Both the position numbers and the translations under genes were made by a program. The notes beneath the pieces were generated by a model. The model was not told the origin of the DNA. It did no database searches and was given only the letters and a program-made list of their open reading frames with translations. Of a stretch of DNA of 64,000 bases, positions 43,575 to 52,551 are shown in pieces. How positions within the stretch are numbered: position 1 is the first letter of the stretch; each line of letters starts with the position of its first letter. The DNA is from Novosphingobium sediminicola (GTDB taxonomy: Bacteria > Pseudomonadota > Alphaproteobacteria > Sphingomonadales > Sphingomonadaceae), in contig NZ_JACIDX010000007.1 in NCBI RefSeq assembly GCF_014196525.1, forward strand, positions 186,001 to 250,000. The letters are read 5' to 3'.

Positions 43575-44978
43575 TTAAGCTGCTCCCCCCAGCGCGCGGA
43601 CAAGGGCGATGCTGGTCTGTACCCGCTGGGTGGCCACTTGCGCGGCGCGGCGGCGGGCGGCCAGTTCGGCGGTCTCGGCCGTCACCACATCGAGCAGTGT
43701 GTTCGCGCCCTTGATATAGAGCTCATAGGACAGCTTTGCGGCCTGCCCGGCGGCGGTGGCAGCGCGGGTTTGGGCCGCGCCCTCCTGCTGCAACTGGTCC
43801 ATGGATGTCAGGCCATCCTCGACCTCGCGCATGGCTTGCAACACGCCGCCGCGATAATTGGCGGCGGCCGCGTCCCAATCGGCGCGCGCGGATTCGATGC
43901 GCGCCTTGATCCGCCCGCCATCAAAGATCGGCAGCGAGAATTGCGGCCCCAGCGCCCAGAAAGCATTGGGCGCGGAAATCAGGCTGGACACGGCCATGCT
44001 TTGAAAACCGCCATTGCCGCCCAGCGAGATTTGCGGGAAACGCGCTGCGCGGGCCACGCCGATGGCGCGATTGGCGGCATACATCCGCCTTTCGGCCGCG
44101 GCGATGTCGGGCCTGCGTTGCAGCAAGGCCGCGGGCAGGGCCGATGGTGCGCCGATCACCGAGAGCGGATGATCGAGCGTGTCGATCTTGGCCTCGCCCG
44201 CCGGAATGCCCGCCAGCGTGGCCACCGCATGGGCCAGCACGGCCCGCTGGGCGCGCACCTGCGCCAATTGCGCCTGCGCATCGGCCAACTGTGCATCTGC
44301 GCGGCCCACATCAATGCCGGTGGCAATCCCGCCGTCATAGCGGTGATGGGTCACATCATCGGCGCGCTGATAGGCGCCCACCGCGTCCGAGAGGATCGCG
44401 ATTTCCAGATCCGCCCCGCGCATCGCTGCCCACGTGCTGGCCAGATCGGCCTGAAGCGCTAGGCGCAGCGCGGCGGCGTCATCGGCGCTGGCCTGCGCAT
44501 TGGCGCGGGCGGCCTTCACGCTGTCGCGCACCCGGCCCCACAGGTCCAGCTCATAGCTGACGGTCGCGCTGACCGTATCGGCCTCGTAATAGGAAGGCTG
44601 AGTTGATCCGCGCAGGGGTCGGTCGTCCGACTGCCGGTTGCGGGTCAAGGTGCCGCCCGATTCCACATCGGGCATCGTGGCTGCCTTGCTTTGGCGCAGC
44701 GCCGCCATGGCCAGACGGTGCTTGGCAAGGATGGCGGCAAGGCTGGGATTGTCCTGCTCCAGCCGGTCCTCCATCGCATCGAGCGCCGGATCGCCCAAAG
44801 CGCGCCACCAGGCCTTATCCGTGGCGGGCGCGGCGGGCTGGGCCTCGCCCCAAACCTTGTCGGCATCGGCGAATTTGGCGGGCAGAGGGGCTGCGGGCGG
44901 GCGATAGGCGGGGGCCTGACTGCATGCCGCCGCCAGCAAGGGCAGAAGCCCGATCCAGCGTTTATCCATGCGCAACAT
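43575..44978 (-). CDS. RND efflux outer-membrane lipoprotein (NodT/OprM family)
   Basis: A 467-residue outer-membrane factor with a lipobox (LLAAACSQ, Cys19) and two OEP repeats (DNPSLAAILAKHRLAMAAL, VSYELDLWGRVRDSV, ALLQRRPDIAAAERRMYAAN, FSLPIFDGGRIKARI). It forms the trimeric exit duct of tripartite efflux pumps. The start overlaps the adaptor gene by 17 bp, with AGGGG upstream. It is last in the RND operon and converges on the che operon with an 8-bp gap and no terminator. Confidence 0.92.
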   Translation of the reverse strand: MLRMDKRWIGLLPLLAAACSQAPAYRPPAAPLPAKFADADKVWGEAQPAAPATDKAWWRALGDPALDAMEDRLEQDNPSLAAILAKHRLAMAALRQSKAATMPDVESGGTLTRNRQSDDRPLRGSTQPSYYEADTVSATVSYELDLWGRVRDSVKAARANAQASADDAAALRLALQADLASTWAAMRGADLEIAILSDAVGAYQRADDVTHHRYDGGIATGIDVGRADAQLADAQAQLAQVRAQRAVLAHAVATLAGIPAGEAKIDTLDHPLSVIGAPSALPAALLQRRPDIAAAERRMYAANRAIGVARAARFPQISLGGNGGFQSMAVSSLISAPNAFWALGPQFSLPIFDGGRIKARIESARADWDAAAANYRGGVLQAMREVEDGLTSMDQLQQEGAAQTRAATAAGQAAKLSYELYIKGANTLLDVVTAETAELAARRRAAQVATQRVQTSIALVRALGGAA

Positions 44979-46119
44979 GCACCGTTTCCCCTTCCAGCAG
45001 CGAATCGGGCGGGCTGTCGATCACCTTTTCGCCCGGCTTGAGGCCCGAGCTGATCTCGACCGAATTGCCCTGATCCTGCGCGATGGTGACGGTGGCGAAA
45101 TGGACCTTGCCCGAGGCGTCCACGGTGGCTACCTTGACCCCGCCGCCGCGCAGTATCAGCGCGCTGGACGGCACATTGAGGCGACCGGCGGGCACCGGCA
45201 CATCGAAATGCACCTGCGCAAAACCGCCGGGGCGCAGCGCGCCATCGGCATTGTCCATTACCAATTGCACTTGCAGCGCGCCGGTCTGCGGATTGATCGC
45301 GCCCGATTGATCGACCAGCTTTGCCTCAAAATTGCGCCCCGGCCATGCGGGCGCCGTCAGCCGCGCCGAAAGGCCCGAATGCATCAGCGGCGCATATTGC
45401 TGCGGCACGCTGACATAGACGCGCAACCGGTGGCCGTCGGCCATGGCGAACATCGGGTTTTGGTTGGTCGAACCCGGCCCGACCAGATCGCCGATATCGG
45501 CATTACGCAGCGTCACGGTTCCGGCAAAAGGCGCGCGGATCGTGGCATAGGCCTTCATCGCCAGCAACCGGCCCAGATTGGCCTGCGCCTCGGCCACGGC
45601 GGCGACATGGGTGGCGGCATTGGCGTTCTTTTCATCGGTTTCCTGCTGCGAAACCGAATGGGATTTGAGCAGATCGGTCCAGCGCGCCGCCGTGGTGCGG
45701 GCCAGCGTGGCCTCGGCCTTGACGCGGACAAGGGTGGCGCGGGCCTGAATGATCTGCTGGTCCAGTTCGGGCGTGTCGATGGCGCCCAAAGGAGCGCCCG
45801 CCGCCACATGCGCGCCGATGTCGGCATACCATGCGCGCACATAGCCGGGCACGCGGGCAAAGAGGCGCGCCGATGTCCATGCCTCGATCGTGCCGGGCTG
45901 GACCAGCTCGTCGCTGGCCCCGCTGGGCTTGGGGGTGATCAGGCGGACCGTGGGCGTGCTTTGCGTTTCGGCCCATTCATGCGCCTGCGCACTTTCATGC
46001 ATGCGCCAATAGGTGCCGGCGAGCACCACGGCGATCGCGACGATGCCAGCCGTGATGCCCGCCGACCGCAGGCCCCGGGGGGGGGGAGGGGTGGCCTGCG
46101 TTGAGGAAAAGTCAGTCAT
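44962..46119 (-). CDS. RND efflux periplasmic adaptor (membrane fusion protein)
   Basis: A 385-residue adaptor: one N-terminal membrane helix (about 21-38, ITAGIVAIAVVLAGTYW), barrel-sandwich/lipoyl halves (ARVPGYVRAWYADIGAHVAA and YATIRAPFAGTVTLRNADIG), a helical hairpin and a beta-barrel domain (LRVYVSVPQQYAPLM). It links the inner-membrane pump to the outer-membrane duct. The codons for Pro12-Pro14 plus the next base form a C10 homopolymer (46077-46086), so the frame could slip. It overlaps the pump gene by 8 bp. Confidence 0.92.
   Translation of the reverse strand: MTDFSSTQATPPPPRGLRSAGITAGIVAIAVVLAGTYWRMHESAQAHEWAETQSTPTVRLITPKPSGASDELVQPGTIEAWTSARLFARVPGYVRAWYADIGAHVAAGAPLGAIDTPELDQQIIQARATLVRVKAEATLARTTAARWTDLLKSHSVSQQETDEKNANAATHVAAVAEAQANLGRLLAMKAYATIRAPFAGTVTLRNADIGDLVGPGSTNQNPMFAMADGHRLRVYVSVPQQYAPLMHSGLSARLTAPAWPGRNFEAKLVDQSGAINPQTGALQVQLVMDNADGALRPGGFAQVHFDVPVPAGRLNVPSSALILRGGGVKVATVDASGKVHFATVTIAQDQGNSVEISSGLKPGEKVIDSPPDSLLEGETVHVAHG
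46077..46086 (-). repeat. C10 homopolymer in the RND adaptor gene
   Basis: Ten consecutive C on the coding strand (ten G on the plus strand) at codons 12-15, before the membrane anchor. A change of 1 or 2 bases would truncate the adaptor, a classic arrangement for slipped-strand variation. Confidence 0.9.
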
Positions 46120-49100
46120 TGTGGGAAAGCTCCTTCTGATCGCCGCGATGGATCAGGCTGAACACCACGGGCACGAAAACCAGCGTGGCCATGGTGGCAA
46201 AGATGAGGCCGCCGATGACGGCGCGGCCAAGCGGGGCGTTTTGTTCGCCCCCTTCGCCCATGCCCAGCGCCATCGGGCCCATGCCGATGATCATCGCCAG
46301 CGCCGTCATCAGAACGGGACGGAAACGGGTGGAGCCGGCCTCCAGCGCGGCGGCAAGCGCATCGCCGCAGGCCGCCAGCCTTTCGCGGGCAAAGCTGACC
46401 ACCAGCACCGAGTTGGCCGTGGCCACGCCCATGCACAGGATCGCGCCCGTCAGCGCAGGCACCGAAAGCGTGGTGCCCGTGGCAAACAGGATCCACGCAA
46501 TCCCCGCCAGCGCCGCGGGCAGGGCCGAGACAATGGCGGCCGGATCGGCCCAGCTCTGGAAATTGACCACGATAAGCAGGTAGATCAGCACGATGGCGCC
46601 CGCCAGACCGGCAATCAGGCCGACAAAGGCGGTGTTCATCGTTTGGGTCTGGCCGCGCAGTGCCACTTGGGCGCCCTTGGGCAGATCGCCCTTGGTGGCG
46701 TCCAGGATCTTTTGGATATCGGCCGAAACCGCGCCCAGATCGCGCCCTTGCGTGGCGGCATAGATGTCGAAGGCAGGCTTGATCGAATAGTGGGAAATCA
46801 CCGCCGGGCTGGGGCCGCGCTGCAATGTGCCCAGCGCCGAGAGCGTCTGGAAGGCGCCGGTGCTGCCGCTTACGGGCGTGTTTTGCAGGGCGGAGATGGA
46901 GTCGGTGTGCCACAGCGGCGCCTGAACCACGATGGGGTAGGACACGCCGTTCTTGGGATTGAGCCAGAAGGTGGGGGCCACCTGACTGGAACCCGACAGG
47001 CCCACCGAGAGCGAGCGCGTCACGTCATTTTCGGTGATGCCCAGACGGTCGGCCTGCGCACGGTCGATGTTGACGCCGATCTGGGGATAGTTCGACGCCT
47101 GTTGCAGGCGAACATCGACCACGCCGCCCAGCCGCGCCATCTTGGCGGCGACATTATGGGCATAGGCTTCATTGGCCTTGGCGTCGGGGCCGGTGATCAT
47201 CACGTCGATGGGGGCGGGCGCGCCAAAGTTCAGGATCTGGCTGACGATATCAACCGGCAGGAACGAGAACACCGTGCCCGGAAAGGCGCGCGGCAGATCG
47301 GCGCGCAGCTTGCGCAGATGCTCGTCGGTGGGGGCGTGATCTTCCTTCAGCGAGATCAGGATGTCGCCATCCTGTGGGCCGATGCCGCCGGTGTTTGAAT
47401 AGGCGCGGTTGATGCCCGAAACCGGCGGGCCGATATTGTCGGTCACGCTGGCGATCTCGCCCTTGGGCAGATCGGCGCGCACGCGGGCCTCGATGCGGTC
47501 GAACTGGGCGGCGGTTTCCTCGATGCGGGTGCCGACGGGCGCACGCACGTGAATGCCGATCTGGCCGGTATCCACCGAGGGGAAGAAATTGCGCCCAAGG
47601 AAAGGCACCAGCACCAGCGAAAGTGCGACGATCACGGCAAAGCCAACCACCACCTGTTTGCGCTGCGCCAGAGCGAGGCTGAGCACGCCGACATACCAAC
47701 TGCGCGCCTTTTCGAAGCGGACCTCGAAACCATGCTGGAAACGGCGCAAGGGGTTATGCGTGTTGGCATGGCCCACGGTGGCGTCATGCTCGCGCATCTG
47801 CTCGCCGATATGTTCGGGGGCGTGGGCGCGCAGCAGGAAATTGCCCATGGTGGGCACCAGCGTGCGGCTGAGGATGAACGAGGCGATCATGGCGAAGACC
47901 ACCGCCTTGGCCATGGGCGCAAAGAGGAAGCCCGCAACGCCCGGCAGAAAGAACATCGGCACAAAGGCGATGCAGATGCAAAGCAGGCTGACCAGAGCGG
48001 GCTGGACGATCTGCTGCGCGCCGTCGAGGATGGCCTCCTGCACGCCCTTGCCCTGTTCAAGGTGCCAGTTGATGTTTTCGATCGTGACGGTGGCGTCATC
48101 CACCAGAATGCCCACCGCAAGGCTGAGGCCGCCCAGCGTCATGATGTTGAGCGTCTCGCCCGTGACCGCAAGGCCCATGACGGCGGCCAGCACGGCCAAG
48201 GGGATCGAGGCGGCAATGATGACCGTCGAGCGCCACGAACCGAGGAAGAGCAGGATCATCAGGCTGGTCAGCACGGCGGCGATCACGCCTTCGCGGATCA
48301 CGCCCGACACCGCGCCTTTTACAAAGATCGACTGGTCGGAAAGGTAGGAGATCTTGAGATCGGAGGGCAGCGTCACGGCCAGTTGCGGCACGATGTTCCT
48401 GACCCCGTCGACAATCGCCACGGTCGATGCTGACCCTGCCTTCAGGATGGTCATCAGCACCGCGCGGGTGCCGTCAACGCGCACGACATTCTGCTGGGGC
48501 GGCGAACCGTCATGCACATGGGCCACATCGCCGATCGTGATCGTCGTGCCGCCAACCGTGCGGATCGGCAGCTTGTTGAGATCGTCGATGGCGCTGGGGC
48601 TGTTGTTGAGATGGACGTTATATTCATAGGTGCCGATGCGCGCGCTGCCGGGCGGCACGATCTGGTTCTGCGCAGCAAGGGCCGTGCCCACATCGGTGGC
48701 CGAGAGGTGGTGCGCCTGAAGCGCGGCGGGGTCGATGTCGATCTGGATCTGACGCTCGCGCCCGCCATAGGGGGTGGGGACGGCGGCGCCTTCGACCTGG
48801 GCAAGGCCGGGGCGGATGGCGTTGATGCCATAGTCGAACACCTTCTGTTCGCCAAGCGAAGGCGAGGACAGCGCCAGTTGCAGGATCGGCACGGTCGAGG
48901 CGTTGTAATTCATCACCAGCGGCGGGGTCATGCCCGGGGGCATTTGTTTCAGCACGGTCTGCGAAATCGCGGTCACCTGCGCGGTGGCGGTGCGGATGTC
49001 GACGCCGGGGTGAAAGAAGATCTTGACCACGCCGACGCCCGCATAGGACTGGCTCTCAACATGGTCGATATCGTTGACGGTGGTGGAGAGCTGGCGCTCG

Positions 49101-49303
49101 TAATAATAGACCACGCGCCCGGCCATGTCTTCGGGGGGCAGACCCTTGTAGGTCCATACCGCTGCAATCACCGGCATCTTGATGTCGGGGAAAATATCGG
49201 TGGGCGAACGCAGCCAGGCGATGGAGCCGCCCAGCACGATAAGGATGGCCATGACCACGAATGTGTATGGCTTGCCTAGGGCGATTTTGACGAGTTGGAG
49301 CAT
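46112..49303 (-). CDS. RND efflux pump inner-membrane subunit
   Basis: A 1063-residue RND transporter with two six-helix blocks and two large periplasmic loops. It has the N-terminal LRSPTDIFPDIKMPVIAAV, helix-4 proton-relay pair in LAVGILVDDATVTIENINWH (in part), and a helix 10-12 region with GAILCMGVATANSVLVVSFA. It sits in the AcrB/MdtB-like superfamily, nearest to the heterogeneous group with short first residues after MLQLV; drug or solvent substrates cannot be told. It is preceded by the regulator pair at 49406-51447, and its own start is 102 bp from the kinase stop. Confidence 0.93.
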   Translation of the reverse strand: MLQLVKIALGKPYTFVVMAILIVLGGSIAWLRSPTDIFPDIKMPVIAAVWTYKGLPPEDMAGRVVYYYERQLSTTVNDIDHVESQSYAGVGVVKIFFHPGVDIRTATAQVTAISQTVLKQMPPGMTPPLVMNYNASTVPILQLALSSPSLGEQKVFDYGINAIRPGLAQVEGAAVPTPYGGRERQIQIDIDPAALQAHHLSATDVGTALAAQNQIVPPGSARIGTYEYNVHLNNSPSAIDDLNKLPIRTVGGTTITIGDVAHVHDGSPPQQNVVRVDGTRAVLMTILKAGSASTVAIVDGVRNIVPQLAVTLPSDLKISYLSDQSIFVKGAVSGVIREGVIAAVLTSLMILLFLGSWRSTVIIAASIPLAVLAAVMGLAVTGETLNIMTLGGLSLAVGILVDDATVTIENINWHLEQGKGVQEAILDGAQQIVQPALVSLLCICIAFVPMFFLPGVAGFLFAPMAKAVVFAMIASFILSRTLVPTMGNFLLRAHAPEHIGEQMREHDATVGHANTHNPLRRFQHGFEVRFEKARSWYVGVLSLALAQRKQVVVGFAVIVALSLVLVPFLGRNFFPSVDTGQIGIHVRAPVGTRIEETAAQFDRIEARVRADLPKGEIASVTDNIGPPVSGINRAYSNTGGIGPQDGDILISLKEDHAPTDEHLRKLRADLPRAFPGTVFSFLPVDIVSQILNFGAPAPIDVMITGPDAKANEAYAHNVAAKMARLGGVVDVRLQQASNYPQIGVNIDRAQADRLGITENDVTRSLSVGLSGSSQVAPTFWLNPKNGVSYPIVVQAPLWHTDSISALQNTPVSGSTGAFQTLSALGTLQRGPSPAVISHYSIKPAFDIYAATQGRDLGAVSADIQKILDATKGDLPKGAQVALRGQTQTMNTAFVGLIAGLAGAIVLIYLLIVVNFQSWADPAAIVSALPAALAGIAWILFATGTTLSVPALTGAILCMGVATANSVLVVSFARERLAACGDALAAALEAGSTRFRPVLMTALAMIIGMGPMALGMGEGGEQNAPLGRAVIGGLIFATMATLVFVPVVFSLIHRGDQKELSHND

Positions 49304-49405
49304 GAATACCCGATCTTGACGACGCGTTGGGGGATGCGCCGGTTGCGATCATGCGTTTCGTCTCACGCGGGGCTGGTTTCAAATGAATTGGATTTTAGGT
49401 TGGGT

Positions 49406-50767
49406 TTATGCCGGACCGGTGCGAAATTCGGGCGCGCGGATCCGCACGATCAGACCCGGCGCGGCATCGTCCAACTCCAGCCCGAAGCCGTGGAGATGGA
49501 CAATCGCGGCCACCAGATTGAGGCCCAACCCCGAGCCTGGTGTCTGGCGGCTGGCCGCGCCGCGATAGAAACGGCGCAGCACCGCATCGCGTTCGGATCG
49601 TGCGATGCCCGGCCCGTTGTCGGCCAGTTCTATCGCCATTTCCTCGCCCCGCCGGATCAGGCACAGGCGGATCTTGCCGCCATGGGGCGCAAATTTGATC
49701 GCATTGTCCAGCAGGTTGCCGACCGCCTCGACCAAGAGCGCCTCATCGCCAATGATTTGATGGCCATAGCTGCCGCTCAGTGCGATTTCGATCTCGCGCT
49801 CCTCGGCCAGTGGCTCATAGAGTTCGGCGGCGCTGGTCATCAGCATCATCGGGTCAAGCGGGCCGAAACCGGCACGGCGATTGGCCGCCTCCAGCTCGGC
49901 AATGCGCAACAGCGCGTCAAAGCGCGCCAGCAGCGCGTCAATATCCTCAACCGCCTGATCGACGCTCTCGGGCCTTGGCTCGATCATCGCCAGACGCATC
50001 CGCAGCCGGGCCAGCGGGCTGCGCAGATCATGGGCGATGGCATCGGTGGCGCCTTTGACCTGCACCATCAGCCGCTCGATTTCCTCGACCATGCCGTTCA
50101 TCGTGGTGGCCACCAGATCGAGTTCGTCGCGCCGGGGCGACACGGGCATACGGTGCGAAAATTCGCCCGCCGAGATGCGTTTGGCGTCGGTTCGCAATTG
50201 CCCGATGCGGCGCAGCGGGCCAAGCCCCAGCGCCACGGCCGCCACCACGGCTGATAGCACCACCACCGTCCCGGTGGTCAGCGACAGCGCCAGGATGCGC
50301 GCGCGAAATTCGACCGCAGGCGTAATGTCGCGCGCCACGATCAGGCTTTGCCCGTCGGGCAGGCGCGTGGTCATGGTCAGTAATGGGCTGGGGGCCAGCG
50401 TTCCGGCGTGCCATTCCTTCATGGTCTCGGCGGGTGGCGGGCCGGACCAGTGCAGATTGCCCGCGATCTCGTGCCCCTGTGCGTCGATCAGCGCGAAATA
50501 ATTGAGGCCGGAGGTGCTGGCGGCAATCGCGGCCTGCACCCGGTTTGCGCGTTCGTCGGCCGTCCCGCTGCCCAGCCGCGCGGTTTCCGAGGCGAGGATG
50601 AGGTCGGATCGGTTAATCAGCTCGCGTTGGGTCAGCCGATAGGTGATGCCCAGCAGCAAGGCCACCGCCACCAGAAACACCGCCCCCAGCGCCAGCATCA
50701 GCCGAAAGGTGGATGTCCGCTGTAATTCGGCCCAGCGCAGCGAAGGGTGGGGGCGGGGGATGCGCAA
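49406..50767 (-). CDS. EnvZ/QseC-type sensor histidine kinase of the RND cluster
   Basis: A 453-residue kinase: TM1 (MLALGAVFLVAVALLLGITY), a periplasmic domain of about 110 residues, TM2 (TGTVVVLSAVVAAVALGLG), HAMP, HisKA (DAIAHDLRSPLARLRMRL) and HATPase (NLLDNAIKFAPHGG, LADNGPGIA, GSGLGLNLV). It begins 2 bp after the response regulator and lies directly upstream of the RND pump in the same direction, so the pair probably controls the pump. Confidence 0.92.
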   Translation of the reverse strand: MRIPRPHPSLRWAELQRTSTFRLMLALGAVFLVAVALLLGITYRLTQRELINRSDLILASETARLGSGTADERANRVQAAIAASTSGLNYFALIDAQGHEIAGNLHWSGPPPAETMKEWHAGTLAPSPLLTMTTRLPDGQSLIVARDITPAVEFRARILALSLTTGTVVVLSAVVAAVALGLGPLRRIGQLRTDAKRISAGEFSHRMPVSPRRDELDLVATTMNGMVEEIERLMVQVKGATDAIAHDLRSPLARLRMRLAMIEPRPESVDQAVEDIDALLARFDALLRIAELEAANRRAGFGPLDPMMLMTSAAELYEPLAEEREIEIALSGSYGHQIIGDEALLVEAVGNLLDNAIKFAPHGGKIRLCLIRRGEEMAIELADNGPGIARSERDAVLRRFYRGAASRQTPGSGLGLNLVAAIVHLHGFGLELDDAAPGLIVRIRAPEFRTGPA

Positions 50768-50769
50768 GA

Positions 50770-51447
50770 TCAGCCCACCACCAGCCGATAGCCTTCGCCC
50801 TTCACCGTTTCGATGATGGGGGCATGGCCGGGCTGTTCCAGCTTGCGCCGCAATTTGCCGATATGGACATTGATGAGATTGTCCGCCGGATCAAAGAAAT
50901 AGCCCCAGACCTGCTCAAATATCATCTGGCGGCTCAGGATCTGGCCCGGATGGCGGGCGAGGAATTCGAGCAGGCGGAACTCCTTTTGCAGCAAGGCCAC
51001 CGGCTCGCCATGCAGCCAGACCTTGCGCTTGATCAGGTCCATTTCCAGCGGGCCGACCACGATCCGCCCCTCGGCCGGATAATCGCGCCCGCGCCGCAGC
51101 AAGACCTCGACCCGCATCGCCACCTCGTCGGGGGCAAAGGGTTTGACCATGTAATCATCGCCGCCCGCGCGCAGGCCCGCAATGCGTTGATCGACATCGC
51201 CCAGCGAGGAAATCATCAGCACCGGCGTCATCACCTGTTCGGCGCGCAGCCGCGCCACCAGCGCCAGCCCGTCCATATCGGGCAGCATCCGGTCCAGTGT
51301 GATCGCATCGAAACGGGTGGTATGGGTATGGGCCAGCGCCTCGCGCCCGGTGGTGGCGCGCAGCACGTCATAGCCTTGCGCGCGCAGACGATCAGCGATC
51401 ACCTGCGCCACTTCGGCATCGTCTTCCACCACCATTATCTGGACCAT
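50770..51447 (-). CDS. OmpR-family response regulator of the RND cluster
   Basis: A 225-residue regulator: receiver (acidic pocket VEDD, acceptor Asp52 in ITLDRMLPDMDG, Lys in YMVKPF) and a C-terminal winged helix (LLQKEFRLLEFLARHPGQIL, VHIGKLRRKLEQ). It is first in the order regulator-kinase-pump-adaptor-duct, all on the minus strand. It follows the yeiH-like gene by 48 bp, so it could be co-transcribed with it. Confidence 0.94.
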   Translation of the reverse strand: MVQIMVVEDDAEVAQVIADRLRAQGYDVLRATTGREALAHTHTTRFDAITLDRMLPDMDGLALVARLRAEQVMTPVLMISSLGDVDQRIAGLRAGGDDYMVKPFAPDEVAMRVEVLLRRGRDYPAEGRIVVGPLEMDLIKRKVWLHGEPVALLQKEFRLLEFLARHPGQILSRQMIFEQVWGYFFDPADNLINVHIGKLRRKLEQPGHAPIIETVKGEGYRLVVG

Positions 51448-51495
51448 GCCTGTCCCCTAATGCCTTGGCGCGGGGGCGGGCAAGTGAAATGCAGT

Positions 51496-52500
51496 TTAGC
51501 CCAGCATGCGCACGATCAGCACCGCCACGGCAAACAGTACCATCAGGCACAGCACAGCACTGGCGCTGACCCGCAGCCCGGCACGGGCCACCAGCGCCAG
51601 ATCGACGCTGAGGCCAAGCCCGGCCATGGCCAGCACGGTCAGCAGCAGGCTGGCGCGATGGGCGGCGTCCGACAGGGCGGGCGGGATCAAGCCTGCGGTA
51701 TGCGCGACGGCCAGCGCCAGAAAGCCGAGGATGAAGAGCGGAAAGAAACGCCCCTTGGCCGCGCCGCCGCCATGGGTCAGCGAAAGCACCGTCACCACCG
51801 GCCCCAGCATCAGCACGCGCACCAGTTTGACCAGCGCGCCCACCTGCACCGCGACCGGCCCCAGCGGATGGGCGGCGGCCAGCACCTGCGGCACGGCATA
51901 GACCGTCAGCCCCGCCAGCATCCCTCCGCGCACGGCATCGAGATGCAAGGCCCCGGCCAGCACTGGCACGATCAGCACCACCGCAATGCCCAGCACCGCA
52001 GTAAACCCGATGGAGGCGGCCACATCGTCGCCATCGGCATCAATGGCGGGGGCCACGGCAGCGATGGCCGAATTGCCGCAGATCGCATTGCCGCAGGCCA
52101 CCAGCATCGCCATCCGTCCGCTCAGCCCCAGCCAGCGGCCAAGCGCATAGCCGACCGCGATGGTCAGCGCGATCAGCGCGACAATCGCCCCCACGAGCCC
52201 GGCGCCCATGCCTGCCAGCGCGCCCAGACCGACCGTGGCGCCCATCAGCGCGACGGCCCATTCCATCACCGGCTTGGCGGCAAAGGCGATGCCGCGCGTG
52301 CAGGCTTGGGGCACAGGCCGAAGGCTGCGCGCGCAGGCGCCCAGCAGGATCGCCAGCACCAGCGCATCGAGCCAGACCTTGCCCAGCAGCCAATGCTGGA
52401 CTTGCTCCAGCGCGAAGGCGGCAAGGGCAATGGCGGCGGCGAGGATGAGGCCGGGGAGGAGGGAGCGCGTTTGCATGGGGGGCTTTTGCGCCTGCACCAT
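51496..52500 (-). CDS. YeiH-family (UPF0324) putative anion exporter
   Basis: A 334-residue protein with about ten hydrophobic helices and the family motifs LLGKVWLDALVLAILLGACA (in part), MEWAVALMGATVGLGALAG, ACGNAICGNSAIAAVAPAID and GLGLSVDLALVARAG. E. coli YeiH is a putative sulfate/sulfite-related exporter regulated by the divergent LysR protein YeiE; the same divergent arrangement occurs here. Its ATG is 51 bp from the LysR start; the first 8 codons may be dispensable (alternative ATG at 52476). Confidence 0.85.
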   Translation of the reverse strand: MVQAQKPPMQTRSLLPGLILAAAIALAAFALEQVQHWLLGKVWLDALVLAILLGACARSLRPVPQACTRGIAFAAKPVMEWAVALMGATVGLGALAGMGAGLVGAIVALIALTIAVGYALGRWLGLSGRMAMLVACGNAICGNSAIAAVAPAIDADGDDVAASIGFTAVLGIAVVLIVPVLAGALHLDAVRGGMLAGLTVYAVPQVLAAAHPLGPVAVQVGALVKLVRVLMLGPVVTVLSLTHGGGAAKGRFFPLFILGFLALAVAHTAGLIPPALSDAAHRASLLLTVLAMAGLGLSVDLALVARAGLRVSASAVLCLMVLFAVAVLIVRMLG

Positions 52501-52531
52501 TCAATGATCCAATCAATTGAATCTATATTTA

Positions 52532-52550
52532 TGATAGGGTAAATCTATCA
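52532..52550 (+). promoter_or_regulatory. LysR-type operator at the LysR start
   Basis: TGATAG, 7 bp, CTATCA is a perfect 6-bp inverted repeat containing the LTTR signature T-N11-A (T52535, A52547). It ends 1 bp before the LysR ATG, so binding would block its own expression. A second repeat TTCAAT-N10-ATTGAA lies at 52500-52521. The intergenic region is strikingly AT-rich, and GANTC sites occur at 52519 and 52554. Confidence 0.6.
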
Positions 52551-52551
52551 A

